From Roseomonas sp. AR75 (GTDB taxonomy: Bacteria > Pseudomonadota > Alphaproteobacteria > Acetobacterales > Acetobacteraceae), in the NCBI RefSeq assembly GCF_005222815.1, contig NZ_STGB01000006.1, positions 248,001 to 312,000 on the forward strand: a stretch of DNA of 64,000 nucleotides, read 5' to 3'. This document shows, in pieces, positions 9,058 through 17,233 of this stretch (position 1 is the first letter of the stretch; the number at the start of each line of letters is the position of its first letter). Under the pieces are notes generated by a model. That model was not told the DNA's origin. It did not search any database and saw nothing but the letters and a program-made list of their open reading frames with translations. The translations under genes and the position numbers were made by a program.

Positions 9058-9164
9058 GCTGCCTCACGACGCAATTTCGCGGAATCGTGAGCACCGATTC
9101 TCGGATTATATTTTCTTCCTTAAATTGAGATGCGTTACGCTGCTGGAAACCAGGAGGCGAGCGG

Positions 9165-11336
9165 ATGTCCAACATCATCGGCGATGGCGACAACGAAACG
9201 CTGGTGGGCGGCGCGGGCGATGACAGCATCATCGGCGGCGGCGGCGCGGACAGCCTGGTGGGCAATGGCGGCGACGACACCCTGGTCGCGGATGGCGGCG
9301 ATACGCTGGAAGGCGGCACCGGCGAGGACGAGCTGATCGCCAGCGGCGCGCCCAACACCCTGTTCGGTGGCGAGGAGGACGACACCTACATCCTCAATTC
9401 CGCCGGCCACACCATCGTCGATACCGGCGGCGAGCAGGACTACATCCAGCTCGGCAATGCCGTGACCAGCTACACGCTGGGCGACGGCATCGAGAATCTC
9501 GGCGCGCTCGACGCCTTCAACGCCGGGGCGAATTTCGCGCTGACAGGCAACAGCGCAGACAACGTGATCAACGGCGCCGGCGGGGCGGACACCCTGATCG
9601 GCGGCGGCGGCAACGACTTCCTGGTCGGGCTGTTCGGGAACGACTCCCTCGTCGGCGATGGCGGCGACACGCTGCTCGGCACCGACGGCGCCGACACGAT
9701 GGAGGCCACCGGCAGCGGCAACAACCTCCAGGGCGGCAACAACGACGACACCTATGTCCTGCTCGGCACCGGCAACACGATCACGGAAGGCGCGGCCGCC
9801 GGCACCGACACCGTGCTGGTGGGCGACGCCGTCACCAGCCAGACCCTGGCCGCGAATTTCGAGGTGCTGCGCACGCTGGACGCCAACAGCACGACCAGCT
9901 TCGCGCTGAGCGGCGGCGCCGGCGCGAACACCGTCGTCGGCGCGCTGGGCAACGACACGCTCAGCGGCGGCGGCGGCGCGGACAGCCTGGTCGGCGGCGG
10001 CGGGAACGACAGCCTCACCGCCAACGCCAACGACACCCTGCAGGGCGGCGCGGGCGCCGATACGCTGGCCGCCAGCGGCAGCGGCAACAACCTGCAGGGC
10101 GGCAACGACAATGACACCTATGTGCTGTCGTCGAACGCCACCATCACGGAAACGGGCGGCACGGATACGGTGCTGCTCAGCGGCTCGCTCGCCACCTACA
10201 GCATCAACAACACCGACCTGGAGGCGCTGGGCGCAGCGGACGCCGCCAGCACCGCGAACTACAACCTCACCGGCAGCGCGGGGGCGAATACGCTGTTCGG
10301 CGCGGCGGGCGCCGACACGATCACCGGCCGCGACGGCGACGACAGCATCAGCGGCGGCAGCGGCGGCGCCGACAGCCTGCTCGGTGGCGCCGGCGCCGAC
10401 ACCATCGAGGCCAGCGGCGGCGCTTCCACGCTGATCGGCGGCGCCGATGGCGACAGGCTCGTCGGCAACGGCAATGATTCGCTCGATGGCGGCGGCGGGG
10501 CGGACACCATCTCGCTCGATGGCGAGGGCAGCACCGCGGATGCGGGCGCCGGCACCGCCGATGTGCTGACCTTCGGCACCTCCGGCCTCTACACCGTCAG
10601 CGAAACGGCCGACGGGAATGACTTCTACACCGTCACCGGGCCTGGCGGTCAGACGAACCTGGTGAAGAACTTCGAGTTCGTCGGCGGTCCCACCGGCAAC
10701 GAGGCCTTCGCGGCCGGCGGCAGCTTCGTCGTCTGCTTCGCGACGGGCACGCTGATCCGCACCGTGGCCGGCGAGGTGCCGGTGGAGACGCTGCGCGCCG
10801 GCGACCTGGTGGCGACCGTCTCCGGCCTCGGCGCGCCGTTCAAGCCCGTGCTCTGGGTCGGGCGCCGTCGCATCGTGCTGGCCGGGCATCCGGCGGCGGA
10901 GGCGCTGATGCCCGTGCGCGTGCGCGCCGGCGCGCTGGGCGAGAACACGCCGCGACGCGACCTGCTGGTCTCGCCGGACCACTGCCTGTTCCTCGATGGC
11001 GCGCTGGTGCCGGCGCGGCTGCTGGTGAACGGCAGCAGCATCGTCGTGGAGCAGCGGATGGCCGAGGTCACCTACTTCCATGTCGAGCTCGAAAGCCACG
11101 ACGTGCTCCTGGCCGAAGGCGCGGCGGCGGAAAGCTGGATGGAGTGCGACAACCGGAGCTGGTTCGAGAATGCGCCGGTGGCGCTGCTCGCAGTGACCGG
11201 CACGCTGCAGGAAGCCGGCTCGGGCTGGGACGCCGGCCGCGCCTGCGCGCCCCTGCTGCATGGCGGGGAGCGGCTCGCCGCGATCCGTGCCGCTATCGCT
11301 GCGCGGGCGACGGAGCGACTGCGCGCGGCGAGCTAG
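9165..11336 (+). CDS. RTX-repeat protein with C-terminal Hint domain
   Basis: A 723-residue protein. Residues 1 to about 460 are clusters of calcium-binding RTX repeats separated by less regular blocks (for example NSADNVINGAGGADTLIGG). From about 520 there is a Hint (Hedgehog/intein-like) domain. It begins SFVVCFATGTLIRT with the candidate nucleophile Cys524 and has the conserved RRDLLVSPDHCLFLDG and FHVELESHDVLLAEG blocks. Hint domains can cleave the chain or pass it to a nucleophile; activity here is not shown. There is no Sec signal, so type I secretion is assumed. A CAGGAGG site precedes the start. The TAG stop shares bases with the stop of convergent gpmI (CTAG at 11333-11336). Confidence 0.87.
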   Translation: MSNIIGDGDNETLVGGAGDDSIIGGGGADSLVGNGGDDTLVADGGDTLEGGTGEDELIASGAPNTLFGGEEDDTYILNSAGHTIVDTGGEQDYIQLGNAVTSYTLGDGIENLGALDAFNAGANFALTGNSADNVINGAGGADTLIGGGGNDFLVGLFGNDSLVGDGGDTLLGTDGADTMEATGSGNNLQGGNNDDTYVLLGTGNTITEGAAAGTDTVLVGDAVTSQTLAANFEVLRTLDANSTTSFALSGGAGANTVVGALGNDTLSGGGGADSLVGGGGNDSLTANANDTLQGGAGADTLAASGSGNNLQGGNDNDTYVLSSNATITETGGTDTVLLSGSLATYSINNTDLEALGAADAASTANYNLTGSAGANTLFGAAGADTITGRDGDDSISGGSGGADSLLGGAGADTIEASGGASTLIGGADGDRLVGNGNDSLDGGGGADTISLDGEGSTADAGAGTADVLTFGTSGLYTVSETADGNDFYTVTGPGGQTNLVKNFEFVGGPTGNEAFAAGGSFVVCFATGTLIRTVAGEVPVETLRAGDLVATVSGLGAPFKPVLWVGRRRIVLAGHPAAEALMPVRVRAGALGENTPRRDLLVSPDHCLFLDGALVPARLLVNGSSIVVEQRMAEVTYFHVELESHDVLLAEGAAAESWMECDNRSWFENAPVALLAVTGTLQEAGSGWDAGRACAPLLHGGERLAAIRAAIAARATERLRAAS

Positions 11337-12859
11337 CCCAGCAGCGACCGCCCCGTCATCGCCTCCGGCTGCTGCAGGCCCAGCAGGGCCAGCAGCGTCG
11401 GCGCGAGGTCGGCCAGCCTGCCGTCATGCAACGCCGCGCCGGTGGGCGCGTTGTGCAGCAGCACCGGCACGGGGTTGGTGGTGTGCGCGGTGTGCGGGCC
11501 GCCGGTGACGGGGTCCTTCATCAGCTCGGCATTGCCATGGTCGGCGGTGACGAGCAGCCGCCCGCCCGCCGCCGTGATCGCCTGCGCGATGCGCGCGAGG
11601 CCCGCATCCACCGCCTCGCAGGCCTTCGTCGCGGCGGGCAGGCTGCCGGTGTGGCCGACCATGTCGGCATTGGCGAAGTTCAGCACGATCAGGTCGTATT
11701 TCCCCGCCCCGATCGCCTGCACCGCCTTCTCCGTCAGGTCCGGCGCCGACATCTCCGGCTGCAGGTCATAGGTCGCGACCTTGGGCGAGGGCACCATGAT
11801 GCGGTCCTCGCCGGGATAGACCGCTTCCTCGCCGCCATTCAGGAAATAGGTGACGTGCGGATACTTCTCGGTCTCCGCCATGCGGAGCTGCGTCAGCCCG
11901 GCCTTGCTGACGACCTCGCCCAGGATGTCGGCCATGGATTGCGGCGGGAACAGCGTCAGCAGGAAGGGGTTCAGCGCGGTGCTGTATTCCGTCATGCCCG
12001 CAGCGGCGGAGAAGCGCACGGTCGGGTCTGCGGCAAAGCCGTCGAAGGAAGGGTCGAGCAGGGCCGCAAGGATCTCCCGCACGCGGTCGGCGCGGAAATT
12101 GAAGCAGAGCAGCCCGTCGCCGTGATGCATTCCCGTGTAGTCGCCAATCGCCGCGGCGGGGACGAATTCGTCGAATTTCCCGTTCGCATGCGCGGCGGCG
12201 ATGGCCTCCTGCGCGGTGGCGTAGCGGGCGCCTTCCGGGTTCACCATCACGTCATAGGCCTGCTGCACGCGATCCCACCGCTTGTCGCGGTCCATCGCGA
12301 AGTAGCGGCCGCAGACGGTGGCGATGCGCGCCCCCGGGGGAAGCTTCGCCTCGAAATCGGCCAGGAATTGCGGCGCGGCCTGCGGCGCGGTGTCGCGGCC
12401 ATCGGTCCAGGCATGAACAAGAACCTGCAGCCCCGCCGCGGTCGCCGCCTTCGCCAGGGCGAGGGCGTGCTCCTGGTGGCTGTGCACGCCGCCGGGCGAG
12501 AGCAGGCCGAGCAGGTGCAGTCTGCCGCTGCCGGCCTTCACCTTCTCCGCCAGCGCCAGGAAGGCCGGCAGGCGGGCAATGCTTCCATCCTCGCAGGCGG
12601 CGTCGATGCGCACGAGGTCCTGCATCACCACGCGGCCGGCGCCGATGTTGAGGTGCCCGACCTCGGAATTGCCCATCTGCCCCTCGGGCAGGCCGACATC
12701 GCGGCCGGAGGTACGCAGGAAGGCGCGCGGCCCCTTGGCCCAGAGCGCGTCGAAGCACGGCGTCTTCGCCTGCTTCACCGCATTGTCCGCCCCATCCTCC
12801 CGCCAGCCCCAGCCATCGAGGATGACGAGCATGACCGGGCGGTGGGCAGGGCGGGGCAT
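11333..12859 (-). CDS. gpmI: 2,3-bisphosphoglycerate-independent phosphoglycerate mutase
   Basis: A 508-residue cytoplasmic glycolytic and gluconeogenic enzyme that interconverts 3- and 2-phosphoglycerate through a phosphoserine intermediate with two Mn ions. The N-terminal metal motif is VILDGWGWRED and the nucleophile Ser65 lies in GQMGNSEVGHLN. Downstream are HAWTDGRDT, the NFRADR block and the second metal cluster NFANADMVGHTG and VTADHGNAE. Length is typical. In many alphaproteobacteria it sits between rlmH and envC; here accessory genes lie on both sides. The 3' end overlaps the convergent RTX-Hint stop by 4 bases. Confidence 0.96.
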   Translation of the reverse strand: MPRPAHRPVMLVILDGWGWREDGADNAVKQAKTPCFDALWAKGPRAFLRTSGRDVGLPEGQMGNSEVGHLNIGAGRVVMQDLVRIDAACEDGSIARLPAFLALAEKVKAGSGRLHLLGLLSPGGVHSHQEHALALAKAATAAGLQVLVHAWTDGRDTAPQAAPQFLADFEAKLPPGARIATVCGRYFAMDRDKRWDRVQQAYDVMVNPEGARYATAQEAIAAAHANGKFDEFVPAAAIGDYTGMHHGDGLLCFNFRADRVREILAALLDPSFDGFAADPTVRFSAAAGMTEYSTALNPFLLTLFPPQSMADILGEVVSKAGLTQLRMAETEKYPHVTYFLNGGEEAVYPGEDRIMVPSPKVATYDLQPEMSAPDLTEKAVQAIGAGKYDLIVLNFANADMVGHTGSLPAATKACEAVDAGLARIAQAITAAGGRLLVTADHGNAELMKDPVTGGPHTAHTTNPVPVLLHNAPTGAALHDGRLADLAPTLLALLGLQQPEAMTGRSLLG

Positions 12860-12911
12860 GGCAAGGTCCGTCAGCGGGGTGCGCGGCAGCTAGGACCTGC
12901 GCCCGCCAGGG

Positions 12912-13775
12912 TCAACCTTGCCGCGCGGCGCGCAGCTCCCGCACCTCCGTGCGCAGCGCGCGGATCTCGGCCAGCAGCACCTGGCTGTCGAGATGCGCTT
13001 CCGAACGCGCCGCGTCCGTCGCGGCCTGCACCGAGGCCGTGGTCGGGACGTCGCGCTGCTCGCGCAGCGTCTGGATGCTGTCCACGATCACGCCGATGAA
13101 CAGGTTCAGCACGACGAAGGTCGCGATCAGGATGAAGGGCACGAAGAACATCCAGGCCAGCGGCTGCTGCGCCAGGATCGGGCGGACATTCGCCTCCGCC
13201 CAGCTTTCCAGCGTCATCATCTGGAACAGGGTGAACAGGCTCTGGCCCAGCGTGCCGAAGCGCTCCGGCGCGAGATCGCCGTAGAGCTTCGTCGCCATCA
13301 CCGCGAAGACATAGAAGATCAGGCCCATCAGCAGGACGATGCTGCCCATGCCCGGCAGCGCCTTCAGCATCGCCTCTACCACCAGCCGCATCGAGGGCAC
13401 GGCGCTCACCAGCCGCAGCACCCGCAGCACGCGCAATGCGCGCAGCACGGAGAGCGGGCCGGATGCCGGCATCCAGGCCAGGCCGACCACCACCAGGTCG
13501 AACAGCCCCCATGGATCGCGGAAGAAGCGGCCGCGGAAGGCATAGATCCGCAGCGCGAGTTCGGCCGTGAACAGCACCAGCAGGGTGCGGTCCACCGCCA
13601 GCAGCAGCCCGCCCCAGCCGGCCATGATGCTGTCGGAGGTCTCGAGCCCCAGCGTCACCGCGTTCAGCACGATCAGGCCGATGACGGTCTTCTGGAAGGC
13701 AGGCGACAGCACCAGGCGCGCGGTACGCGCGCGCGCATCGTCGGCCTCGTCGGCCCGCGTGAGGACTTCCTGCAT
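12912..13775 (-). CDS. Bacterial voltage-gated sodium channel (NaChBac-type)
   Basis: A 287-residue inner-membrane ion channel, six helices per subunit, expected to be a tetramer. The S4 voltage sensor has arginines at every third place (SVLRALRVLRVLRLVS). The pore selectivity filter is MMTLESWAE, which matches the TLESW sodium filter of bacterial Nav channels. A long S6 (FVVLNLFIGVIVDSIQ) is followed by a C-terminal coiled coil (LLAEIRALRTEVRELRAA). ATG 13775 is chosen; an upstream in-frame start at 13823 adds a short leader outside the domain. It is the first of three accessory membrane-protein genes between gpmI and rlmH. Its physiological role (pH, motility or salt) is not predictable. 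Confidence 0.9.
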   Translation of the reverse strand: MQEVLTRADEADDARARTARLVLSPAFQKTVIGLIVLNAVTLGLETSDSIMAGWGGLLLAVDRTLLVLFTAELALRIYAFRGRFFRDPWGLFDLVVVGLAWMPASGPLSVLRALRVLRVLRLVSAVPSMRLVVEAMLKALPGMGSIVLLMGLIFYVFAVMATKLYGDLAPERFGTLGQSLFTLFQMMTLESWAEANVRPILAQQPLAWMFFVPFILIATFVVLNLFIGVIVDSIQTLREQRDVPTTASVQAATDAARSEAHLDSQVLLAEIRALRTEVRELRAARQG

Positions 13776-13887
13776 GGTTCCCGGCTTCGTGAGGAGCTTT
13801 GTTGCCGCAGGGAATGGCGCCACGGCCGGGAGAGTTCAAGGGCGCCGACGTGGACGGTCAGCGATCCGATTCAGGTCAAGGGGCGCC

Positions 13888-14565
13888 CTACCCGCCGATG
13901 ATCAGCGCCGGTACGCCGAAGATGCCGCGGTGGAAATGCAGCAGCGCCGCCCACAGGACCAGCCCGACCACCGGCGGCATCCAGCCGATCTCCGACAGCG
14001 CCAGCCGGTTCCGCCCGGCCAGGATCGCGCCGAAGGGCAGGATGGACGTCTTCGCCGCGAAGCCGCGCCAGGCCTCCGGTTGGCGCCGCGCGAGCTTGGC
14101 GTCGATGGAGGGCATGCCGGCAAGCGCGGTGACGAGGAAGGCGCCGAAGAACGCCAGGCTGGCGGTGTCGCCATTGCCGATCAGGTGCACGCCGGCCCAG
14201 AGGGCGAAGGACCACAGCATGGGGTGGCGGGTGATCCGCTGGATGCCGCGCGGTTCCTCGCCAAGCCCCTTGTTCCCCACGGCCGTCGGGTTTCGCTTGT
14301 GGCTTGCCATGAACAGCACGAAGGCCGCCAGCATGACGAAGGCCAGGATCCAACGCAGCCAGCCCGGCGCCGCCCAGAGGAAGGTGGTCTCGGCATTCTG
14401 CCAGGCCAGCACCAGCAGCAGGATGCTGACCGCGGACGCCACCGAAAAGGCGATCATGAATCGCCCTTCGCCCAGTCGCACCACCACGGCATCCCGCAGC
14501 CGCGTGCCGGAGACGCCGATATGGATGAAGATCCAGAGGGCGGCGGCGAGGATCAGCAGGGTCAC
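13888..14565 (-). CDS. NnrU family integral membrane protein
   Basis: A 225-residue protein with five or six hydrophobic helices. It has the NnrU pattern: an early helix ending with a His (LWIFIHIGVSGTRLRD), GIQRITRHPMLWSFALWAGVHLIGNGD in the middle (the RHPM-W-H block), and a C-terminal AALLHFHRGIFG. NnrU was named for its link with nitric oxide reduction and is related to isoprenylcysteine methyltransferase-like membrane enzymes. No nitrite or NO reductase gene is in the window, so a denitrification role is not supported here. It is 69 bp after the DUF4405 gene in the same direction. Confidence 0.85.
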   Translation of the reverse strand: MTLLILAAALWIFIHIGVSGTRLRDAVVVRLGEGRFMIAFSVASAVSILLLVLAWQNAETTFLWAAPGWLRWILAFVMLAAFVLFMASHKRNPTAVGNKGLGEEPRGIQRITRHPMLWSFALWAGVHLIGNGDTASLAFFGAFLVTALAGMPSIDAKLARRQPEAWRGFAAKTSILPFGAILAGRNRLALSEIGWMPPVVGLVLWAALLHFHRGIFGVPALIIGG

Positions 14566-14634
14566 GCGGCGGGCTCCGTGGCGGGGATACCGCAGCCTGC
14601 CCTGCCGGTGCCCGACCGGGCAACAGCGGGTGGC

Positions 14635-15174
14635 TCAGCGCGCGCCGCCGCGGGCCAGCAGCGTTGCCACCTCGGCGCCGCTGCGGCCGGCCCGGTCGCC
14701 GATCGTCGCCAGCGTCTCATGCGGCGCGGCCTCGATCCCGGCGGCGCGCAGCCGCGCAACCGCGGCATCGGGCGTCACGCCGAAGGCAGGCGCGGCCGCC
14801 TCCAGCCTTGCCCGCGACAGCGCGCCGAAGATCGCGCCGGGGCTGGCGTTGGAGGTGCTGCCGGTCATGCCGGTGAAGGCGACCGAGGCGCCGGCCGAGA
14901 CCACGAAGGCGGCCAGCGCCAGGTTGCGCCGCAGATAGCCCGCGAAGGGCCGCCAGTTCTTCGTCAGGTGCCAGATCGCCACGGCCGAGAACACCACGCT
15001 CAGCCATTCGTGCGAGAAGCGGACCAGCCCGGCATTCCAGTGCAGCAGCAGCATGATGCCGGTCACGGTCGAGACCAGGAAGGCGACGATCGTCACGGGG
15101 GTCACGACGTCGCGGGTGATCAGTCGCGCAAGGCCGGGACTGCGATGGCTGGCGGGTGCGGTGGCGGCGGACAT
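14635..15174 (-). CDS. DUF4405-type membrane protein (cytochrome b561-like fold)
   Basis: A 179-residue protein. The N-terminal 115 residues hold three or four helices with histidines placed as in heme-binding b-type membrane proteins (LLLHWNAGLVRFSHEWLS, AIWHLTKNW). The C-terminal 60 residues are soluble and Ala-rich (TPDAAVARLRAAGIEA), like the small extra domains sometimes attached to DUF4405 proteins. It could be a membrane electron-transfer or sensing subunit; no redox partner is seen next to it. It starts about 108 bp from rlmH, which lies upstream in the transcribed direction. Confidence 0.7.
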   Translation of the reverse strand: MSAATAPASHRSPGLARLITRDVVTPVTIVAFLVSTVTGIMLLLHWNAGLVRFSHEWLSVVFSAVAIWHLTKNWRPFAGYLRRNLALAAFVVSAGASVAFTGMTGSTSNASPGAIFGALSRARLEAAAPAFGVTPDAAVARLRAAGIEAAPHETLATIGDRAGRSGAEVATLLARGGAR

Positions 15175-15282
15175 CGGGGAGGGCTCCTATGCTGCGATGC
15201 AACATCCGGAGCTTTCACCCTGCATGTTACGCGCCTGCGACGACGCGGCATGTTTCCTGCGACGAAGTGTGTCGGCCGCCGC

Positions 15283-15759
15283 TCAGCCTGGCCGCCAGGC
15301 GCGATGATAGGGATGGTTCTGCCGGATCGCCTGCGCGCGGTAGAGCTGTTCCGCCAGCATCCCCCGCACCAGGAAATGCGGCCAGGTCATCGGTCCCAGC
15401 GCGAGGCGATGGTCGGCCCGCGCCAGCACCGCCGGGTCCAGGCCCTCGGCGCCGCCGATCAGGAAGGCCAGCGGCTTTCCCGTGCCAGACCAGCGCTCCA
15501 GCAGGGCGGCGAAGCCCTCGCTGGGCGGCATTGCGCCGCCAAGGTCCAGCGCGACCGCAATCGCCCCGTCCGGCAGGGCGGCGAGCAGCGCCGCGCCCTC
15601 GCGTCGGCGCACCTCCGCGGCGCTGCCGCGCGCCTCCGCAATCTCCGTGACGGTCGGGGGCGGGCGCAGGCGGGCGGCATAGTGTTCGAACAGGGCGCGC
15701 TCCGGCCCGGGCTTGAGGCGCCCGACGGCCAGCAGCACGACAGGCCTATTCGTCGTCAT
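15283..15759 (-). CDS. rlmH: 23S rRNA (pseudouridine1915-N3)-methyltransferase
   Basis: A 158-residue SPOUT-fold enzyme that methylates pseudouridine 1915 of 23S rRNA on 70S ribosomes, using SAM. The C-terminal knot has [30 protein letters not shown] and the terminal HPYHRAW, all hallmarks of RlmH. Length is normal. Start ATG 15759 gives [18 protein letters not shown]; it overlaps the 3' end of rsfS by 14 bp, so the two are translationally linked. It lies in the conserved nadD-rsfS-rlmH unit. Confidence 0.95.
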   Translation of the reverse strand: MTTNRPVVLLAVGRLKPGPERALFEHYAARLRPPPTVTEIAEARGSAAEVRRREGAALLAALPDGAIAVALDLGGAMPPSEGFAALLERWSGTGKPLAFLIGGAEGLDPAVLARADHRLALGPMTWPHFLVRGMLAEQLYRAQAIRQNHPYHRAWRPG

Positions 15760-16513
15760 CCTCCGTGGCGGTGGAGCCGCCCTGGCCGTCATCCGGCAGT
15801 ACGGCGCGGTCCTCCGGCCCCGCGGCGGCGGGGCTGTCCGGGCCCCACATGCGCTCCAGCGCGTAGAGGCCGCGGGCTTCCGGCTTGAACAGATGCACCA
15901 CCAGGTCGCCGGCATCGATCAGCACCCAGTCGGGGCTGCCCTGGATGGCGTCGCGCCGCAGCGTCAGCCCCTCCTTCTCGAAGGCGTCTTCCAGATGGGT
16001 GGCCATCGCCTGGATCTGCCGCTCGGCCAGGCCGGTGGCGATCACGAGGCGGTCGGCGTAGTCGGCGCGGCCGGTGACGTCGAGCACCACGACATTCTCG
16101 GCCTTGTCGTCCTCCAGGCTCTTCCGCGCCGCCTGGACCAGGCGGTCGAGCAGCGCGGGCTGGATCTTCGGCTGGCGGGCGCGCGGGGCACGGGCAGGGC
16201 GCGGAGCGGCGGGCTTCGCGGCAGGTTTCGCGGCCGGCTTGGCCGCGGGCTTTGCGGATGCGGTCCGGACCGCGGCCTTCGGCTTGGCGGACGGCTTGGC
16301 GGCCGGCGCGGCAGCCTTCCTCGCAGCCGGCTTGGCCGGCGCCTTGGCCGGCTTCGCCTTGGACGCCGCGGCGGGCTTGGTCGCGGCAGCCTTCCTTGGC
16401 TTCGCCGGTGGCGCCTTGGCCGCCGCGCGACGCGGCGCGGCCTTGGTGGTGTCCGGGTCTGCCTTTGGGGCGCGGGCTATGTCCGCCTCCTCTCGATTCG
16501 CCTCATGCTTCAC
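15746..16513 (-). CDS. rsfS: Ribosomal silencing factor RsfS with a long histone-H1-like N-terminal extension
   Basis: RsfS binds uL14 and keeps the large subunit from joining the small one during starvation. The conserved domain is at about 118-230 ([53 protein letters not shown]). Unusually, residues 1-115 are a Lys/Ala/Pro tract with repeats such as [17 protein letters not shown], resembling histone H1 tails, and the last 15 residues are very acidic (TATEDDDE). RsfS is usually 105-130 residues; this one has 255. The GTG start at 16513 overlaps the nadD stop as GTGA, which supports that start and shows the extension is translated. Downstream it overlaps rlmH. Confidence 0.92.
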   Translation of the reverse strand: MKHEANREEADIARAPKADPDTTKAAPRRAAAKAPPAKPRKAAATKPAAASKAKPAKAPAKPAARKAAAPAAKPSAKPKAAVRTASAKPAAKPAAKPAAKPAAPRPARAPRARQPKIQPALLDRLVQAARKSLEDDKAENVVVLDVTGRADYADRLVIATGLAERQIQAMATHLEDAFEKEGLTLRRDAIQGSPDWVLIDAGDLVVHLFKPEARGLYALERMWGPDSPAAAGPEDRAVLPDDGQGGSTATEDDDE

Positions 16514-17196
16514 CTAGCAGCCAGAGGCGCCGGCCGCATCCGCGGCAATGACGGCATGGCGCGCATTGCCGCCCGGCGTGGCGCGGGCGCATGCGCCGCG
16601 GCACCGCCCGCGGCGCGGATGGCCGTGGCGGAGGCGGGATGCTCGGCCGCGGGCACGAAGGCTAAGGGTGCGTGGGCCGGCTTGGCGCCGGCCAGCAGCG
16701 CGCCGGGCTTGCGACGATGTCGCGCCAGGCGCCGCGCTGCCTTGCCGGCCAGCGCCTTCCGCGTCCAGCCCGGTCGCGGCAGCACGGCGATGGGTGTCTT
16801 CGCCGCCAGCCGGGTCCAGCCCTGCCATCGTGGCAACTGCACCAAATTGTCGGCGCCGATCACGAAGACGAAGCGACTGCGCGGGAAGCGCCGGTGCACC
16901 GCGCGCAGCGTGTCCTCGGTGTAGCTTGTGCCGAGTTGCGCCTCGATGTCGGTGGCGATGATGCGCCGCCCATCGGCGATGGCGCGCGCCGAGGCCAGCC
17001 GGTCCTTCAGCGACGCCATGCCGGCGCGCGGCTTCAGCGGGTTGCCGGGCGAGACGAGCAGCCAGACCTCGTCCAGCCGCAGCGCGCGGCGCACGGTCTC
17101 CGCCACATGGCGGTGCCCGGCATGGGCCGGATTGAAGCTGCCGCCCAGCAGACCGATGCGGCGCTGCCTGCGGTCGCCGCGGGGGTTCGGACTCAC
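16510..17196 (-). CDS. nadD: Nicotinate-nucleotide adenylyltransferase
   Basis: Cytoplasmic enzyme that joins nicotinate mononucleotide and ATP to deamido-NAD in NAD synthesis. The nucleotidyltransferase motif GGSFNPAHAGH is at the N-terminus and the second ATP motif is SATAIR near the C-terminus; VSPGNPLKP and FVIGADNLVQLPRW are also typical. GTG 17196 (VSPNPRGDRR) gives 228 residues and avoids overlap with the upstream hydratase stop at 17234; longer forms add an unrelated Arg-rich leader. The C-terminal 30 residues are Ala/Arg-rich and poorly conserved. It overlaps rsfS by 4 bp. Confidence 0.92.
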   Translation of the reverse strand: MSPNPRGDRRQRRIGLLGGSFNPAHAGHRHVAETVRRALRLDEVWLLVSPGNPLKPRAGMASLKDRLASARAIADGRRIIATDIEAQLGTSYTEDTLRAVHRRFPRSRFVFVIGADNLVQLPRWQGWTRLAAKTPIAVLPRPGWTRKALAGKAARRLARHRRKPGALLAGAKPAHAPLAFVPAAEHPASATAIRAAGGAAAHAPAPRRAAMRAMPSLPRMRPAPLAAR

Positions 17197-17233
17197 GCTT
17201 CGGCGCCTGCGCGCGCCAGACGGCCGAAGGAAC

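Noticed and set aside
7830-10560. CRISPR or tandem DNA repeat array
   Set aside because: The repeats are degenerate at DNA level and in frame; they encode RTX nonapeptides.
16200-16500. Separate histone-H1-like gene
   Set aside because: The Lys/Ala/Pro tract is continuous and in frame with RsfS, and the GTGA junction with nadD sets the start.
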